Source: Candidatus Gastranaerophilales bacterium (GTDB taxonomy: Bacteria; Cyanobacteriota; Vampirovibrionia; Gastranaerophilales; Gastranaerophilaceae). Taken from it: 44,891 nucleotides of DNA. Positions 22,772 through 31,732 of the stretch are shown in pieces (the stretch's first letter is position 1; every line of letters starts with the position of its first letter). The DNA lies in assembly GCA_944323145.1 (NCBI GenBank), contig CALURJ010000017.1:1-44891 (forward strand). Direction: 5' to 3'. The position numbers and the translations under genes are program-made. Below the pieces are notes generated by a model that was not told where the DNA came from, did not search any database, and was given only the letters and a program-made list of their open reading frames with translations.

Positions 22772-23008
22772 ATGGCAGATGCAAAACTTTTAGCAGCTAT
22801 TGAAAGAAGCGACACAGAACAATTACAAATTTCTATAAGCGAATATAAAGGCAAAAGTTATTTAAATATGAGAATATTTTATACAACTGATGACGGTGCT
22901 ACATGGCTTCCGACTAAAAAAGGGGTAACCTTCACTCCGGAACAGCTTGATTTGCTGGAAGAAGCTATTCAGGAAGCACGTAAAGAGTTTATGTCTGAAG
23001 AAGTCTAG
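22772..23008 (+). CDS. PC4/SUB1-like single-strand DNA-binding protein
   Basis: 78 aa. Matches the bacterial PC4 transcriptional-coactivator fold: QLQISISEYKGKSYLNMRIF (beta strands), DDGATWLPTKKGVTFTPEQL, then an amphipathic helix LDLLEEAIQEARKEF. Such proteins bind single-stranded DNA, usually as dimers; the cellular role is poorly known. The start was set at the ATG at 22772, which has AAGGAGAG; the longer frame upstream reads through the inverted repeat. It sits before priA, a replication-restart helicase, which also handles single-stranded DNA; a link is inference. Confidence 0.85.
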   Translation: MADAKLLAAIERSDTEQLQISISEYKGKSYLNMRIFYTTDDGATWLPTKKGVTFTPEQLDLLEEAIQEARKEFMSEEV

Positions 23009-23043
23009 AAGTGAAATGTGAAAAAGTGAACGGTGAAGTGAAA
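23009..23043. repeat. GTGAA-rich repeat between PC4-like gene and priA
   Basis: Degenerate repeats of GTGAAA, GTGAAAAAGTGAA and GGTGAAGTGAA fill the gap before priA. Same family as 22686-22748. Confidence 0.5.
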
Positions 23044-23066
23044 AAAATTTTTAAGGGAATTTAAAT

Positions 23067-25457
23067 ATGGTTAAAAATTTAACGGATAATGAACAAAATC
23101 CACTCCTCACTCTTCGCTCTTCACACAAATACGCATCAGCACTTGTAAATATTAAAGCTCTCGGGGTTAAGACATTCAGCTACTTAATCCCCGATGATAT
23201 GAAAGATAAAATTCAAATCGGACAGGCTTTGCTTGTCCCTTTTGGCAGACAGGGGCTGATTAATGCTTTTTGTGTCGGGTTTTCCGATTATCTGCCGGGC
23301 GATTTTAAGGTTAAAAAAATCAGCAAAATCCTTGATGAAACCCCGCTTTTTTCAATTGATTATTTAAAACTGCTTGAATGGGTTGCAAATTACTATTGCT
23401 GCGATTTAGTAACTGTTCTGAATGCCGCAATCCCTATGAAATTAATTGAAAAAGCATCAAAAACAGAACAGCTTGTAGAATTCGTAAAATTTGAAGGTGC
23501 GACAAAACGTCAGCTTCAGGTGCTTGAATTACTCCAAAAATCAGGCAAAATGCCTTTAATCTTATTTGAAAAATACGCAAAAACAACACGGGCGACAATA
23601 AAAAAACTTGAGCAAGCCGGTTGTGTAAAGCTTATTCAGGAAGAATTATACAGAAATCCGCTTGATATTTTACATATAACTGAGCGCGAGCCTCTTTTTG
23701 AATTGTCCGGCGACCAGAAAAAAGTTTATGAAGGGATAAAAAGTATTATAGAAAATAAGAAGATAGGAAGGTATGAAGGTAAGCTATTATCTGAAAAAAG
23801 TTTATCCTCCTATCCTCCGCCCCTCTTATCTTCCGAGCTGCTCCTTCATGGTGTTACCGCGTCCGGAAAAACTGAAGTCTATTTCAAACTCATAGACGAT
23901 ACAATAAAAGCGGGGAAAAATGTTCTTTTTCTTGCACCTGAAATTGCACTTGCGTCACAATTAACAAAGCGTCTTGCAAAAAAATTTGGGACAAAAGATG
24001 TTGCAATCTGGCACAGCAGCATATCAGACGGCGAAAGATACGACGTATGGCAAAAACTTTATAAAGATGAGATAAAAATTCTCGCCGGAGCACGTTCTGC
24101 AGTTTTTGCCCCTCTAAAAAATATAGGTTTGATAATAATTGATGAGGAGCATGAGAGCGCGTATAAACAGACAACCCCTGCCCCGCGGTATGACGCACGT
24201 GTTGTGGCTCGCAAACTTGCAGAATTTCACAATTGCCCTTTATTGCTCGGATCAGCAACACCTGATATTTCAACTTATTACCGTGCGGTAAATTCAGGAA
24301 ATCTCTTTGAACTTAAAAAACGTTACAACGATGCAAAAGTCCCGCCTGTTACAGTCATAAACATGCAGGAACACGGACGTGCTTCATATAGAAATATTAT
24401 CTCAATACCTTTGCAGACAGAGATTAAAGAAACACTTGCAAAAGGACAGCAGGTAATCCTGCTGATAAACAGACGAGGATTTTCGACATTTACTCAATGT
24501 CAAGCGTGCGGACACGTTATTCAATGTCCTAATTGCGCAATTCCAATGATATGGCATTCAAAAGATCAAATGCTTAAATGCCACTATTGCAACCATGCGG
24601 AATATTTTCCTGATGTTTGTCCGGAATGCGGATCAGATGCTTTTAAAAACAGCGGTACAGGAACACAAAAAATTGAACAGTATGTAAAAGAGCTTTTCCC
24701 TGAAAACAATGTTGAACGTATTGACAGTGACATTCTTGTAAGAAAAGGCGAACACATAAGACTGCTGGAAAAATTTCAGCGTGGAGATATTGATATCTTA
24801 GTCGGCACACAAATGATTGCAAAGGGTTTGGATAACCCGAATGTTACTCTTGTCGGCGTAATCTCTGCCGATGCAAGTTTTAATCTTCCTGATTTTAGAG
24901 CATCGGAACGCGGGTTTCAACTCCTCACACAGGTTGCTGGGCGCGCGGGGCGCGGAGAATTTGCAGGAAAAGTTTTTTTCCAGACATACAATCCTGATTT
25001 CTACGCACTTGAAAGTGCTAAATCACAAAATTACAGTGAATTTTATGAAACAGAAATTACGGCACGCGAAGAATTTGACTATCCGCCTTTTAGCCAGATT
25101 ATAAGACTTGTTTTAAGCTCAATAAATAACTTTCGTGCCGAAAAATCCGCGCAGGAAATTGCTTTGCGCCTTTGTACAATGATTGAAAAATTCGGAATAT
25201 CAGAAAGGCTTGAAGTTCTCGGACCAACGCCCTGCGTAATTGAACGGATTAACAGCCAGTATCGTTTTCAAATTCTTATAAAAAATAAAATGGACAACGG
25301 GAGCATAGCGACTGACCAAAGTACTAAAAGTCCAGCAAATATTTACGCAGGTGATGAAAAAAAAGGACATCAATTTATATCAAGTTTCCTAAACAAAATA
25401 ACTTTGCCAAAAGATATTAAAATGGTTGTTGATGTTGACCCGCTGGATATTCTTTAA
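23067..25457 (+). CDS. priA: Primosomal protein N' (replication restart helicase)
   Basis: 796 aa. DEAH-family 3'-5' helicase that reloads replication at stalled forks. Motifs in order: Walker A GVTASGKTEVY (near residue 264), IIIDEEHESAYKQ, LLGSATPD, the zinc-binding region CQACGHVIQCPNC...CHYC...CPECG (from about 478), GTQMIAKGLDNPNVTLVG and QVAGRAGRG. The usual ending VVDVDPLDIL is present. Three segments look foreign to the family and coincide with repeat-like DNA: residues 12-20, about 230-257 just before Walker A, and about 741-759 near the C terminus. All keep the frame. AAGGGAA precedes the ATG. Confidence 0.95.
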   Translation: MVKNLTDNEQNPLLTLRSSHKYASALVNIKALGVKTFSYLIPDDMKDKIQIGQALLVPFGRQGLINAFCVGFSDYLPGDFKVKKISKILDETPLFSIDYLKLLEWVANYYCCDLVTVLNAAIPMKLIEKASKTEQLVEFVKFEGATKRQLQVLELLQKSGKMPLILFEKYAKTTRATIKKLEQAGCVKLIQEELYRNPLDILHITEREPLFELSGDQKKVYEGIKSIIENKKIGRYEGKLLSEKSLSSYPPPLLSSELLLHGVTASGKTEVYFKLIDDTIKAGKNVLFLAPEIALASQLTKRLAKKFGTKDVAIWHSSISDGERYDVWQKLYKDEIKILAGARSAVFAPLKNIGLIIIDEEHESAYKQTTPAPRYDARVVARKLAEFHNCPLLLGSATPDISTYYRAVNSGNLFELKKRYNDAKVPPVTVINMQEHGRASYRNIISIPLQTEIKETLAKGQQVILLINRRGFSTFTQCQACGHVIQCPNCAIPMIWHSKDQMLKCHYCNHAEYFPDVCPECGSDAFKNSGTGTQKIEQYVKELFPENNVERIDSDILVRKGEHIRLLEKFQRGDIDILVGTQMIAKGLDNPNVTLVGVISADASFNLPDFRASERGFQLLTQVAGRAGRGEFAGKVFFQTYNPDFYALESAKSQNYSEFYETEITAREEFDYPPFSQIIRLVLSSINNFRAEKSAQEIALRLCTMIEKFGISERLEVLGPTPCVIERINSQYRFQILIKNKMDNGSIATDQSTKSPANIYAGDEKKGHQFISSFLNKITLPKDIKMVVDVDPLDIL
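23103..23124. repeat. In-frame repeat in the priA N terminus
   Basis: CTCCTCACTCTTCGCTCTTCAC is a variant of the TTCACTCTTCAC arm at 22736-22748 and encodes LLTLRSS ahead of the conserved KYASALVNI start. Confidence 0.55.
23757..23836. repeat. In-frame imperfect inverted repeat in priA
   Basis: Left arm AAGAAGATAGGAAGG, right arm CCTCTTATCTTCC, with a further CCTCCTATCCTCC copy inside the right half. It encodes about 27 residues (KIGRYEGKLLSEKSLSSYPP and neighbours) between the Q-motif region and Walker A. Confidence 0.6.
25292..25325. repeat. Possible leader-repeat copy inside priA
   Basis: CGGGAGCATAGCGACTGACC plus AAAGTACTAAAA matches the window-end element (CGGGAGCAAGCG and AAGCGACTGACAAAAATCG). 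It encodes NGSIATDQSTK, a segment not expected in PriA near the C terminus. The match is short and imperfect. Confidence 0.4.
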
Positions 25458-25567
25458 CACAAAACGATACAGGAGCAGACTTTAAAATAAATTGTATTAT
25501 GAAAAATATATTTTTTATTGTAAAATATTTATTGTAAATAGTATTACTCAAGAAAAGGAAGAGAAAT

Positions 25568-27250
25568 ATGGAAAAACTTTCACCATTGCAAATCGAAAGA
25601 TTAAAGTATCAGCCGAAACTTCCGTCAAGCCTTGCTAACGGAATTAATAACCTTGAAATGGCTGAAGGTTCCGCAACTCAATCTGTTAGAGATCAGGAAC
25701 AAATTCAAAATTTATTCAAAAACACATACGGAAAACCTGTTGTAACTTTCAACACATCTTCTTCTTCTAAATCATCAGAAGTAAGAAATGTTGGTGTTAT
25801 TCTATCAGGAGGTCAGGCTCCCGGAGGACACAACGTAATTGCCGGTTTATATGACGCTTTAAAACAGGCTAACCCTTCAAATAAATTATACGGTTTCTTA
25901 GGCGGTCCGTCAGGTATTATCGACGGCAAATACGTTGAATTTGATGACAAATTTATTGGCGCTTACAGAAATACTGGCGGATTTGATATTATCGGTTCAG
26001 GAAGAACTAAATTAGAAACAGAAGAACAATTCCAAAAATCTCTGGAAGTTTGTAAAAAATTAAACATCTCTGCTGTTGTAATTATCGGCGGTGATGATTC
26101 AAACACAAACGCAGCACTTTTAGCAGAATGGTTTGTTAAAAATAATACAGGCATTCAGGTAATCGGCTGTCCGAAAACTATTGATGGAGATTTGAAAAAC
26201 GACCAGATTGAAATTTCGTTCGGTTTCGATACAGCTACAAAAACTTATGCAGAACTTATCGGAAACATTGAACGTGACGCAAACTCTGCTAAAAAATACT
26301 GGCACTTTGTAAAAATTATGGGCAGAAGCGCATCTCACGTTGCATTGGAAGCTGCTTTACAGACTCAGCCAAATATTACTTTGATTTCGGAAGAAGTTGA
26401 AGAAAAGAAAATGTCTCTGGAAAGCATCATAAATTACATGTGCGATATTATCGTAAGACGTGCCGATATGGGCAAAAACTTCGGGATTGCCGTAATTCCG
26501 GAAGGTTTAATTGAATTTATTCCTGAAATGAAATCGATGATTTCAAACCTCAACGATATTATGGCATCATTAGAAAATGACCCCGATTTTGTAAACGCTA
26601 CAACAATTCGTGACAAATTTGACATTGTAGAAAACAGACTTGAACCTGCAAATGCTAAAGTTTACAATTCATTGCCTGCGCTTATCAAAGGTCAGTTATT
26701 AGCAGACCGCGACCCGCACGGCAATGTTCAGGTATCAAAAATTGAAACTGAAAAATTGTTAATCGAAATGATTGCAACAAGATTGGATGAATTAAAATCA
26801 CAGGGAGATTATATCGGCAAATTCAACCCGCAGTCACACTTCTTCGGATACGAAGGCAGATGCGCATTCCCGTCAAACTTTGACGCTGATTACTGCTACT
26901 CATTAGGCTTTAACGCTTTTGCATTAATCAACTTCGGTTTAACAGGATACTTATCATCAGTAAGAAATCTTACAGAATCTGCTGATAAATGGATTGCAGG
27001 CGGTGTTCCTCTTACAATGATGATGAACATGGAAAAACGCCATGGAGAAATGAAACCTGTTATTCAAAAAGCTCTTGTAAAACTTGACGGGCCTGTATTC
27101 AAACAGCTTGAACAAAACAGAGAAGACTGGGCTATGAATGACAGATATTTATTCCCGGGTGCAATCCAGTATTTCGGACCATCATGCGTTTGCGACGTTA
27201 CAACATGCACACTTCAGCTTGAAAAATCAAAAGAACTCGCAAGCGTATAA
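25568..27250 (+). CDS. pfp: Pyrophosphate-dependent 6-phosphofructokinase
   Basis: 560 aa, the long PPi-PFK type (about 550 aa, related to plant PFP beta). Phosphorylates fructose 6-phosphate using PPi, reversibly. GVILSGGQAPGGHNVIAGLY is the phosphate-binding start; VVIIGGDDSNTNAALLAE contains the GGDD that marks PPi use rather than ATP, and GCPKTIDGDLKN holds the catalytic Asp. Ribosome site GGAAGAG. Ends with a terminator at 27268-27304. Use of PPi saves ATP, fitting a fermentative life style. Confidence 0.95.
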   Translation: MEKLSPLQIERLKYQPKLPSSLANGINNLEMAEGSATQSVRDQEQIQNLFKNTYGKPVVTFNTSSSSKSSEVRNVGVILSGGQAPGGHNVIAGLYDALKQANPSNKLYGFLGGPSGIIDGKYVEFDDKFIGAYRNTGGFDIIGSGRTKLETEEQFQKSLEVCKKLNISAVVIIGGDDSNTNAALLAEWFVKNNTGIQVIGCPKTIDGDLKNDQIEISFGFDTATKTYAELIGNIERDANSAKKYWHFVKIMGRSASHVALEAALQTQPNITLISEEVEEKKMSLESIINYMCDIIVRRADMGKNFGIAVIPEGLIEFIPEMKSMISNLNDIMASLENDPDFVNATTIRDKFDIVENRLEPANAKVYNSLPALIKGQLLADRDPHGNVQVSKIETEKLLIEMIATRLDELKSQGDYIGKFNPQSHFFGYEGRCAFPSNFDADYCYSLGFNAFALINFGLTGYLSSVRNLTESADKWIAGGVPLTMMMNMEKRHGEMKPVIQKALVKLDGPVFKQLEQNREDWAMNDRYLFPGAIQYFGPSCVCDVTTCTLQLEKSKELASV

Positions 27251-27267
27251 AACATAATATATTAAAA

Positions 27268-27304
27268 TAAAAAAACCGGTCAGCTAAAATTGATCGGTTT
27301 TTTT
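27268..27304 (+). terminator. Terminator after pfp
   Basis: AAAAAACCGGTCA pairs with TGATCGGTTTTTTT (one G-T pair) around CTAAAAT or similar. The T-run leads into the promoter region of the histidine kinase. Confidence 0.85.
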
Positions 27305-27320
27305 ATTTTGTTTAATATAA

Positions 27321-27349
27321 TTGCCCTCAGATATTTAACTAAATATAAT
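27321..27349 (+). promoter_or_regulatory. Promoter of the histidine kinase gene (leaderless)
   Basis: TTGCCC (27321-27326) and TATAAT (27344-27349) with 17-base spacing. The -10 ends six bases before the chosen ATG at 27356. Another TATAAT at 27316-27321 is nearer the terminator. Confidence 0.6.
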
Positions 27350-27355
27350 ATTAGT

Positions 27356-29014
27356 ATGAGGAAGTTTGATTTTTTCAGACAGTTTAGGGATGCTGTTTTA
27401 ATTTTAAACAAAAAACAGGAAGTTGTTTACAGAAACCACACATTTAAACGGTGGTTCAAAGATTTTACAAACCTGAAAAAACTTTCTCACAATACAGGAT
27501 TTGACATCTGCCCTCTGGATTCCGAAAATATTGAAATTTATTCTCCTGTTTATCACGCAATAACTTCAAAAGAAAATTTCTTTGCAAGAATTTCTTATCA
27601 ATCAGAGCTCAACAGAATTTTTTATTACGATTTGCAGGCAATAAAAAAGGGAAATTATACAATAATATTTTTTACCGACGTCAGCGCGCAGAATAAACTC
27701 AAAGATGTTTATAAAGAAAATGAAAAATTAAAAGAAAAGTACAAAAAACTTCTTGAAGAAAATGAAGATTTACAAAAAATTAAACAAAAAGCTCAAAGTC
27801 AGGCCATCCGAATTGCGCTCATAAACAAAGTTTCAAACAACATTAGAGAAAGTATTGATATATCCAAAATTCTTCAATCCGCTTTAAAAGAACTTTCAAC
27901 CATGTTCGGAGCTTATAAAGCTTATTATGCAAAAGCTAACAGTTCAGCATTTGTTATTGATGAAATTTACGGAGAGAAAAAAACAAAACACAATAAAGAA
28001 ATTTCTTTTGATGAAAAAACAATGGAAACTATTGGTAGACGGGAGATTTCGGCCTACAATTCTTTAATAGAATACGTCGGTGCCAAACCTTTTAAACAAC
28101 CTGTTTTAAGAATAGTTATACCTGTTCATCATATGCAAAACCTTATGGGAGTCATAGTTTTACTGAGTTATCAAAAAAGAGAACTCTCAGAAGAAATTGA
28201 AATTCTCGAAGCAATTTCATCGCAATTGTCGAACGCAATAACTCGCGCAGAACTCTATCAAAAAAATATTCAAACCGTAAAAGAATTGCAAAATACCCTG
28301 AAAGAATTGAAAGAAACTCAAATCCAGCTGATAAATTCCGAAAAAATGGCCTCTTTAGGCCAGCTCGTTGCAGGTGTTGCACATGAAATTAACACACCCG
28401 TTGCTTCAATAAAATCAAACAATGCAATAGCCGCAAAACTTCTCGGCTCAATAGAAGACACCGAATTAAAAGAAATGCTCACGGAATTGAACAACATTGA
28501 TAAAGAAGCCGTGAGCCGAATAAGTAATATTGTAACTTCACTGAAAAAATTTGTCCGTCTTGATGAAGCAGAACTCCAGGAAGCAGATATCAATAAAGAG
28601 CTGGATTTAACACTTGAGCTTATCAGACACGAAACAAAAAACAGAATAAAAATCATTAAAAATTACGGCGAAATCCCCGTCATTAAATGCTTTCCGAACA
28701 TGCTCAATCAAGTCTTTACAAACATTTTAATCAACGCATGTCAGGCGATTGAAGGTGAAGGAACTATTACAATAACAACAGAATGTAAAGATAAAAATCT
28801 TATTGTAAAGATAAAAGACAGCGGATGCGGAATACCCGAAAAACAGCTCAACAAGATATTTTCAGCAGGGTTTACAACAAAAGGAGCGGGTATCGGAACA
28901 GGGCTCGGGCTTGCAATTTGTTCAAAGATTATTGAAAAGCATAACGGTAAAATTATTGTAAACAGCGAGGTTGGCAAGGGCAGCGAGTTTATTATTACTA
29001 TCTGTAGTGAGTAA
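27356..29014 (+). CDS. Cytosolic PAS/GAF sensor histidine kinase
   Basis: 552 aa. N-terminal PAS-like region (about 1-110), coiled coil rich in Lys/Glu (about 115-150), a GAF-like domain (about 155-300), then HisKA with phospho-acceptor H343 in GVAHEINTPVASIKS, and HATPase_c with N-box NILINACQAI, G1 DSGCGIP and G2 GTGLGLAI. There is no membrane segment or receiver domain, and no response regulator lies nearby, so it is an orphan kinase. The start is ATG 27356; a longer frame from 27290 begins inside the pfp terminator. No Shine-Dalgarno is present, consistent with a leaderless mRNA. Confidence 0.9.
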   Translation: MRKFDFFRQFRDAVLILNKKQEVVYRNHTFKRWFKDFTNLKKLSHNTGFDICPLDSENIEIYSPVYHAITSKENFFARISYQSELNRIFYYDLQAIKKGNYTIIFFTDVSAQNKLKDVYKENEKLKEKYKKLLEENEDLQKIKQKAQSQAIRIALINKVSNNIRESIDISKILQSALKELSTMFGAYKAYYAKANSSAFVIDEIYGEKKTKHNKEISFDEKTMETIGRREISAYNSLIEYVGAKPFKQPVLRIVIPVHHMQNLMGVIVLLSYQKRELSEEIEILEAISSQLSNAITRAELYQKNIQTVKELQNTLKELKETQIQLINSEKMASLGQLVAGVAHEINTPVASIKSNNAIAAKLLGSIEDTELKEMLTELNNIDKEAVSRISNIVTSLKKFVRLDEAELQEADINKELDLTLELIRHETKNRIKIIKNYGEIPVIKCFPNMLNQVFTNILINACQAIEGEGTITITTECKDKNLIVKIKDSGCGIPEKQLNKIFSAGFTTKGAGIGTGLGLAICSKIIEKHNGKIIVNSEVGKGSEFIITICSE

Positions 29015-29347
29015 TAAGTATTAAGAATTATTACAAATTTGATTAACTTATACTTGAAAGACACCTTTTATTAAAAAAACAAATACAGCGATTTTTTAAA
29101 ATATTAATCCAATACGAGCAATTATTTAAAAAATATGTTATATTGTTAATATAAAGTGTTAGTTTTACCCTTAAAAAAATTTTTAACCCGTAACTGCACT
29201 TCTTGACAGTAAAAAAGACAACCACTAAAATAATATGTTAACAAAAATTAATACAAGTAGGTAAAAAAGGCAATATTTTATTCGCAAAATTTTTTATAAA
29301 TGCATAAGGTGTAGTAGAATTTAATATTGTGCGTCGGAGGAAAGTGA
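29015..29347 (+). other. AT-rich intergenic region before the HEAT gene
   Basis: 333 bases without a convincing gene. It holds a TTATATT/AATATAA palindrome at 29138-29154, and TAGAAT at 29315-29320 that may be the -10 of the next gene. I see no structured RNA or repeat-family member. Confidence 0.4.
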
Positions 29348-30208
29348 ATGACAATTAGTGTGAACAGCAAGAAAAAACAAGTGAAAAAATCTTTTGAAGA
29401 ATTATTAACTGATTTGAAAACAAGTAATTCTGAAAAAGTAAGATATAACGCTGCACGTGTTTTAGGCGAAATGGGCGATTCTAAAGCTGTTGAACCGCTT
29501 ATTGATGTATTGAAACATGATAAAAACGGTTCGGTAAGACTTTATGCAGCCCGTGCTTTAGGTGAACTCGGCGATTCTAAAGCTACAATTCACTTAATTG
29601 AATCTTTGCGCGAAGACAGAAATGTTGATGTTCGAGTTCGTGCAGCCCGTGCTTTAGGACGTTTGGGCGGTGAAATCGTTGTTGAACCGCTTGTTGAAGC
29701 TTTGAATGATGAAAACCCGCAGGTTTGCATTACTGCAACTGATGCTTTAATTGAAATCGGCGATGTTGCAACTGATGCTTTAATCGCTTCATTAGATCAC
29801 GAAAAAGTTAACGTAAGATGCGATGCAACAAGAGCATTAGGTGAAATCGGAAACAAAAAGGCTGTTGATAAGGTAATCAATATGTTGTATGACGAATGGG
29901 TTAACGTAAGAATTTATGCGGTAACTTCACTCGGTAAATTAAACGATACAAAAGCAGTTCCGGCATTGATTGATGTTATGAAAAACCGTAATGAAAACGA
30001 ACTTGTAAGAGCAGGTGCTGCTGCTGCACTCGGCGTACTTCGCGATCAGCGTGCATTGCTTCCGTTGAGAGAATTGATTATGGAAGCTGAAGAACTCGGT
30101 GAACTTGAAGATACAGCATTGAAATCATTCAAGAAAATTATGGCAGCTAACTGGCAGTCAATCCCGGGTGCTACTGCACAGAAAAAACCTGCAAATACTT
30201 TTGCTTAA
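29348..30208 (+). CDS. HEAT-repeat (PBS-lyase type) protein
   Basis: 286 aa made of about seven HEAT-like repeats of roughly 31 residues, each with A-A-R-A-L-G-E-L/M-G and P-L-I-D-V-L/A-L: for example VRYNAARVLGEMGDSKAVEP and VRLYAARALGELGDSKA. This is the PBS-lyase HEAT pattern seen in cyanobacterial phycobilin lyases and many unrelated scaffold proteins. No phycobilisome genes are present, so a protein-binding role is more likely than lyase activity. GGAGGAAAG is a strong ribosome site. A terminator follows at 30243. Confidence 0.88.
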   Translation: MTISVNSKKKQVKKSFEELLTDLKTSNSEKVRYNAARVLGEMGDSKAVEPLIDVLKHDKNGSVRLYAARALGELGDSKATIHLIESLREDRNVDVRVRAARALGRLGGEIVVEPLVEALNDENPQVCITATDALIEIGDVATDALIASLDHEKVNVRCDATRALGEIGNKKAVDKVINMLYDEWVNVRIYAVTSLGKLNDTKAVPALIDVMKNRNENELVRAGAAAALGVLRDQRALLPLRELIMEAEELGELEDTALKSFKKIMAANWQSIPGATAQKKPANTFA

Positions 30209-30242
30209 TCTTTAATCTTTTCATAAATAAAACAAAAAGGAT

Positions 30243-30279
30243 AAAACCGGCCTTTAAATCAAGAGCCGGTTTTGTTTTT
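30243..30279 (+). terminator. Terminator after the HEAT gene
   Basis: AAAACCGGC (30243-30251) pairs with GCCGGTTTT (30265-30273), followed by GTTTTT. Confidence 0.8.
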
Positions 30280-30299
30280 CACTCATATTACTACCTGCC

Positions 30300-30374
30300 C
30301 CTTCCCTCACTGACTAGGGAAGGATAAAGAAAAATGACCCGATACCCATCCAAACCTTCCCTAAACAGGGAAGG
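30300..30374. repeat. Pair of CCTTCCCT palindromes
   Basis: CCTTCCCT/AGGGAAGG occurs twice: 30300-30323 with an 8-nt loop and 30355-30374 with the loop AAAC. ATACCCATCC lies between. Matches the 713-732 unit in design (8-4-8). Sits between convergent genes. Confidence 0.7.
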
Positions 30375-30401
30375 CATAATATAATACCAATAACAAAATG
30401 C

Positions 30402-31187
30402 TTATTTGAAATAGTATTCAATTTCTGTATCAAGATCAAGTTTTTTCGCACCTGCGCGGAAAATTCTTGACTTCAAGCCCATTTTAGCGAGCCTGTATTT
30501 TAAACTTACTGCCAGAACTCCAAGCCCGTATTTACATGAACGGACAAAGTTTATTGAGGACGCTTCCTTAAAGTATTTTGTCGGGCAGGAAACTTCTCCG
30601 ATTTTAAAATTGTTATAAAACAAAAGAGCAATCATTTCATTATCAAAAATGAAATCATCATCACATTCACCAAGCGGCAATGTTTCAAGCACCTCTTTTG
30701 TAAACCCCCTGAAGCCTGTATGGTATTCCGTTAAATTTTCGCCAGTAAAAAGATTTTCAAACCAGGTTAAAAACTTATTTGCAACGAATTTGTAAAGCGG
30801 CATACCGCCTTTTAATGCGGAGTTACCTAACATTCTGGAAGCCAGAACCGCATCATACTGCCCGAAAGCCATCATACAAACAATTGCAGGAATAAGTTTC
30901 GGAGTATATTGATAGTCCGGATGAAGCATAACAACGATATCAGCTCCGGCTTTTAATGCAGCTTTATAGCATGATTTCTGATTCCCGCCGTATCCTTTAT
31001 TTTCTTTGTGCACGATAGTTGTAATATTTAATTCTTTAGAAACAAGTTTTGTATTGTCCTGCGAATTGTCATCAACAAGGATTACTTCATCAACAAACGG
31101 CTTATAAATTTCCTCATAAGTTTGCTTAAGCGTTTTTTCCGCATTATAAGCAGGCATTATTATAACTACTTTTTTATCATTAATCAT
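30402..31187 (-). CDS. Family 2 glycosyltransferase (DPM1-like)
   Basis: 261 aa. Single GT-A domain with the GT2 opening VVIIMPAYNAEKTLKQTYEE, VILVDDNSQDNTKLV, then MLHPDYQYTPKLI with the Asp of the metal-binding D-x-D-like site, and YHTGFRGFTKEVL near the acceptor site. It resembles polyprenyl-phosphate mannosyl/glucosyl transferases without the C-terminal membrane helices. The start is ATG 31187; the longer frame includes the promoter. Donor and acceptor are unknown; the envelope or glycolipid is likely. Confidence 0.88.
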   Translation of the reverse strand: MINDKKVVIIMPAYNAEKTLKQTYEEIYKPFVDEVILVDDNSQDNTKLVSKELNITTIVHKENKGYGGNQKSCYKAALKAGADIVVMLHPDYQYTPKLIPAIVCMMAFGQYDAVLASRMLGNSALKGGMPLYKFVANKFLTWFENLFTGENLTEYHTGFRGFTKEVLETLPLGECDDDFIFDNEMIALLFYNNFKIGEVSCPTKYFKEASSINFVRSCKYGLGVLAVSLKYRLAKMGLKSRIFRAGAKKLDLDTEIEYYFK

Positions 31188-31193
31188 AACCTT

Positions 31194-31199
31194 ATTATA
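31194..31199 (-). promoter_or_regulatory. -10 of the glycosyltransferase gene (leaderless)
   Basis: TATAAT on the minus strand, six bases (AAGGTT) before the ATG. It follows the hpf terminator's T-run directly (TTTTTTGTTTTATAAT). Confidence 0.6.
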
Positions 31200-31202
31200 A
31201 AA

Positions 31203-31233
31203 CAAAAAAGGCGCTTAAAAAGCACCTTTTTTT
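31203..31233 (-). terminator. Terminator after hpf
   Basis: On the minus strand GGTGCTT pairs with AAGCGCC through one G-T wobble and is followed by TTTTTTG. On the plus strand the same position is an A-C mismatch, so the minus strand is the functional direction. Confidence 0.75.
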
Positions 31234-31261
31234 CATTTTTTTATTTAATAAAAATATTTAT

Positions 31262-31627
31262 CTATTCTTCAACAGCTTCAACGGATTCTTCTACGGCACC
31301 AACATCGGTTCTGATAGAAGACTTATCCGTTCCTAAGCTTTTATCTTTAAATTTTTGAACTTGTCTTGCCAATTTATCAGCCAGCAAATCAATACTTTCA
31401 TACATAGATTCTCCTGCTTCTTCACAGCGGACAACTCCTGTATTCATTTTACAGCTGACTTCTGCAACGTGTTTGCCGGAAGCTGCGGGATTTTTAATTA
31501 CCGACAAAACAACGTCAATCCCCTGAATTTGGTCATAGTGTGCTGCTACTTTACCAAATTTTTCTTTCACATAAGCTTTAATAGCATCTGTGATTTCAAT
31601 GTTTCTTCCGTTAACATAAATGTGCAT
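31262..31627 (-). CDS. hpf: Ribosome hibernation promoting factor
   Basis: 121 aa. Short-type HPF/YfiA/RaiA protein that binds the small ribosomal subunit and silences it in stationary phase. HIYVNGRNIEITDAIKAYVK is the family start; KFGKVAAHYDQI and VVRCEEAGESMYESIDLLAD complete the beta-alpha core, and the last 25 residues are an acidic tail. It lacks the long-form C-terminal dimerisation domain, although the tail (KSSIRTDVGAVEESVEAVEE) could be its remnant. A near-perfect GGAGGT ribosome site six bases before the ATG. Confidence 0.9.
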   Translation of the reverse strand: MHIYVNGRNIEITDAIKAYVKEKFGKVAAHYDQIQGIDVVLSVIKNPAASGKHVAEVSCKMNTGVVRCEEAGESMYESIDLLADKLARQVQKFKDKSLGTDKSSIRTDVGAVEESVEAVEE

Positions 31628-31732
31628 GCGTGAACCTCCTATAACATACTGCTTGTATATTATAACATATATTTTTTGATTTTTAAAGCCTTTTCAGCAC
31701 ATTTTTGCAAAATTACATAAAAAATTTTTAGA

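Noticed and set aside
27290-27355. 22-residue N-terminal extension of the histidine kinase
   Set aside because: It starts inside the pfp terminator and crosses the promoter; ATG 27356 has the -10 six bases upstream.
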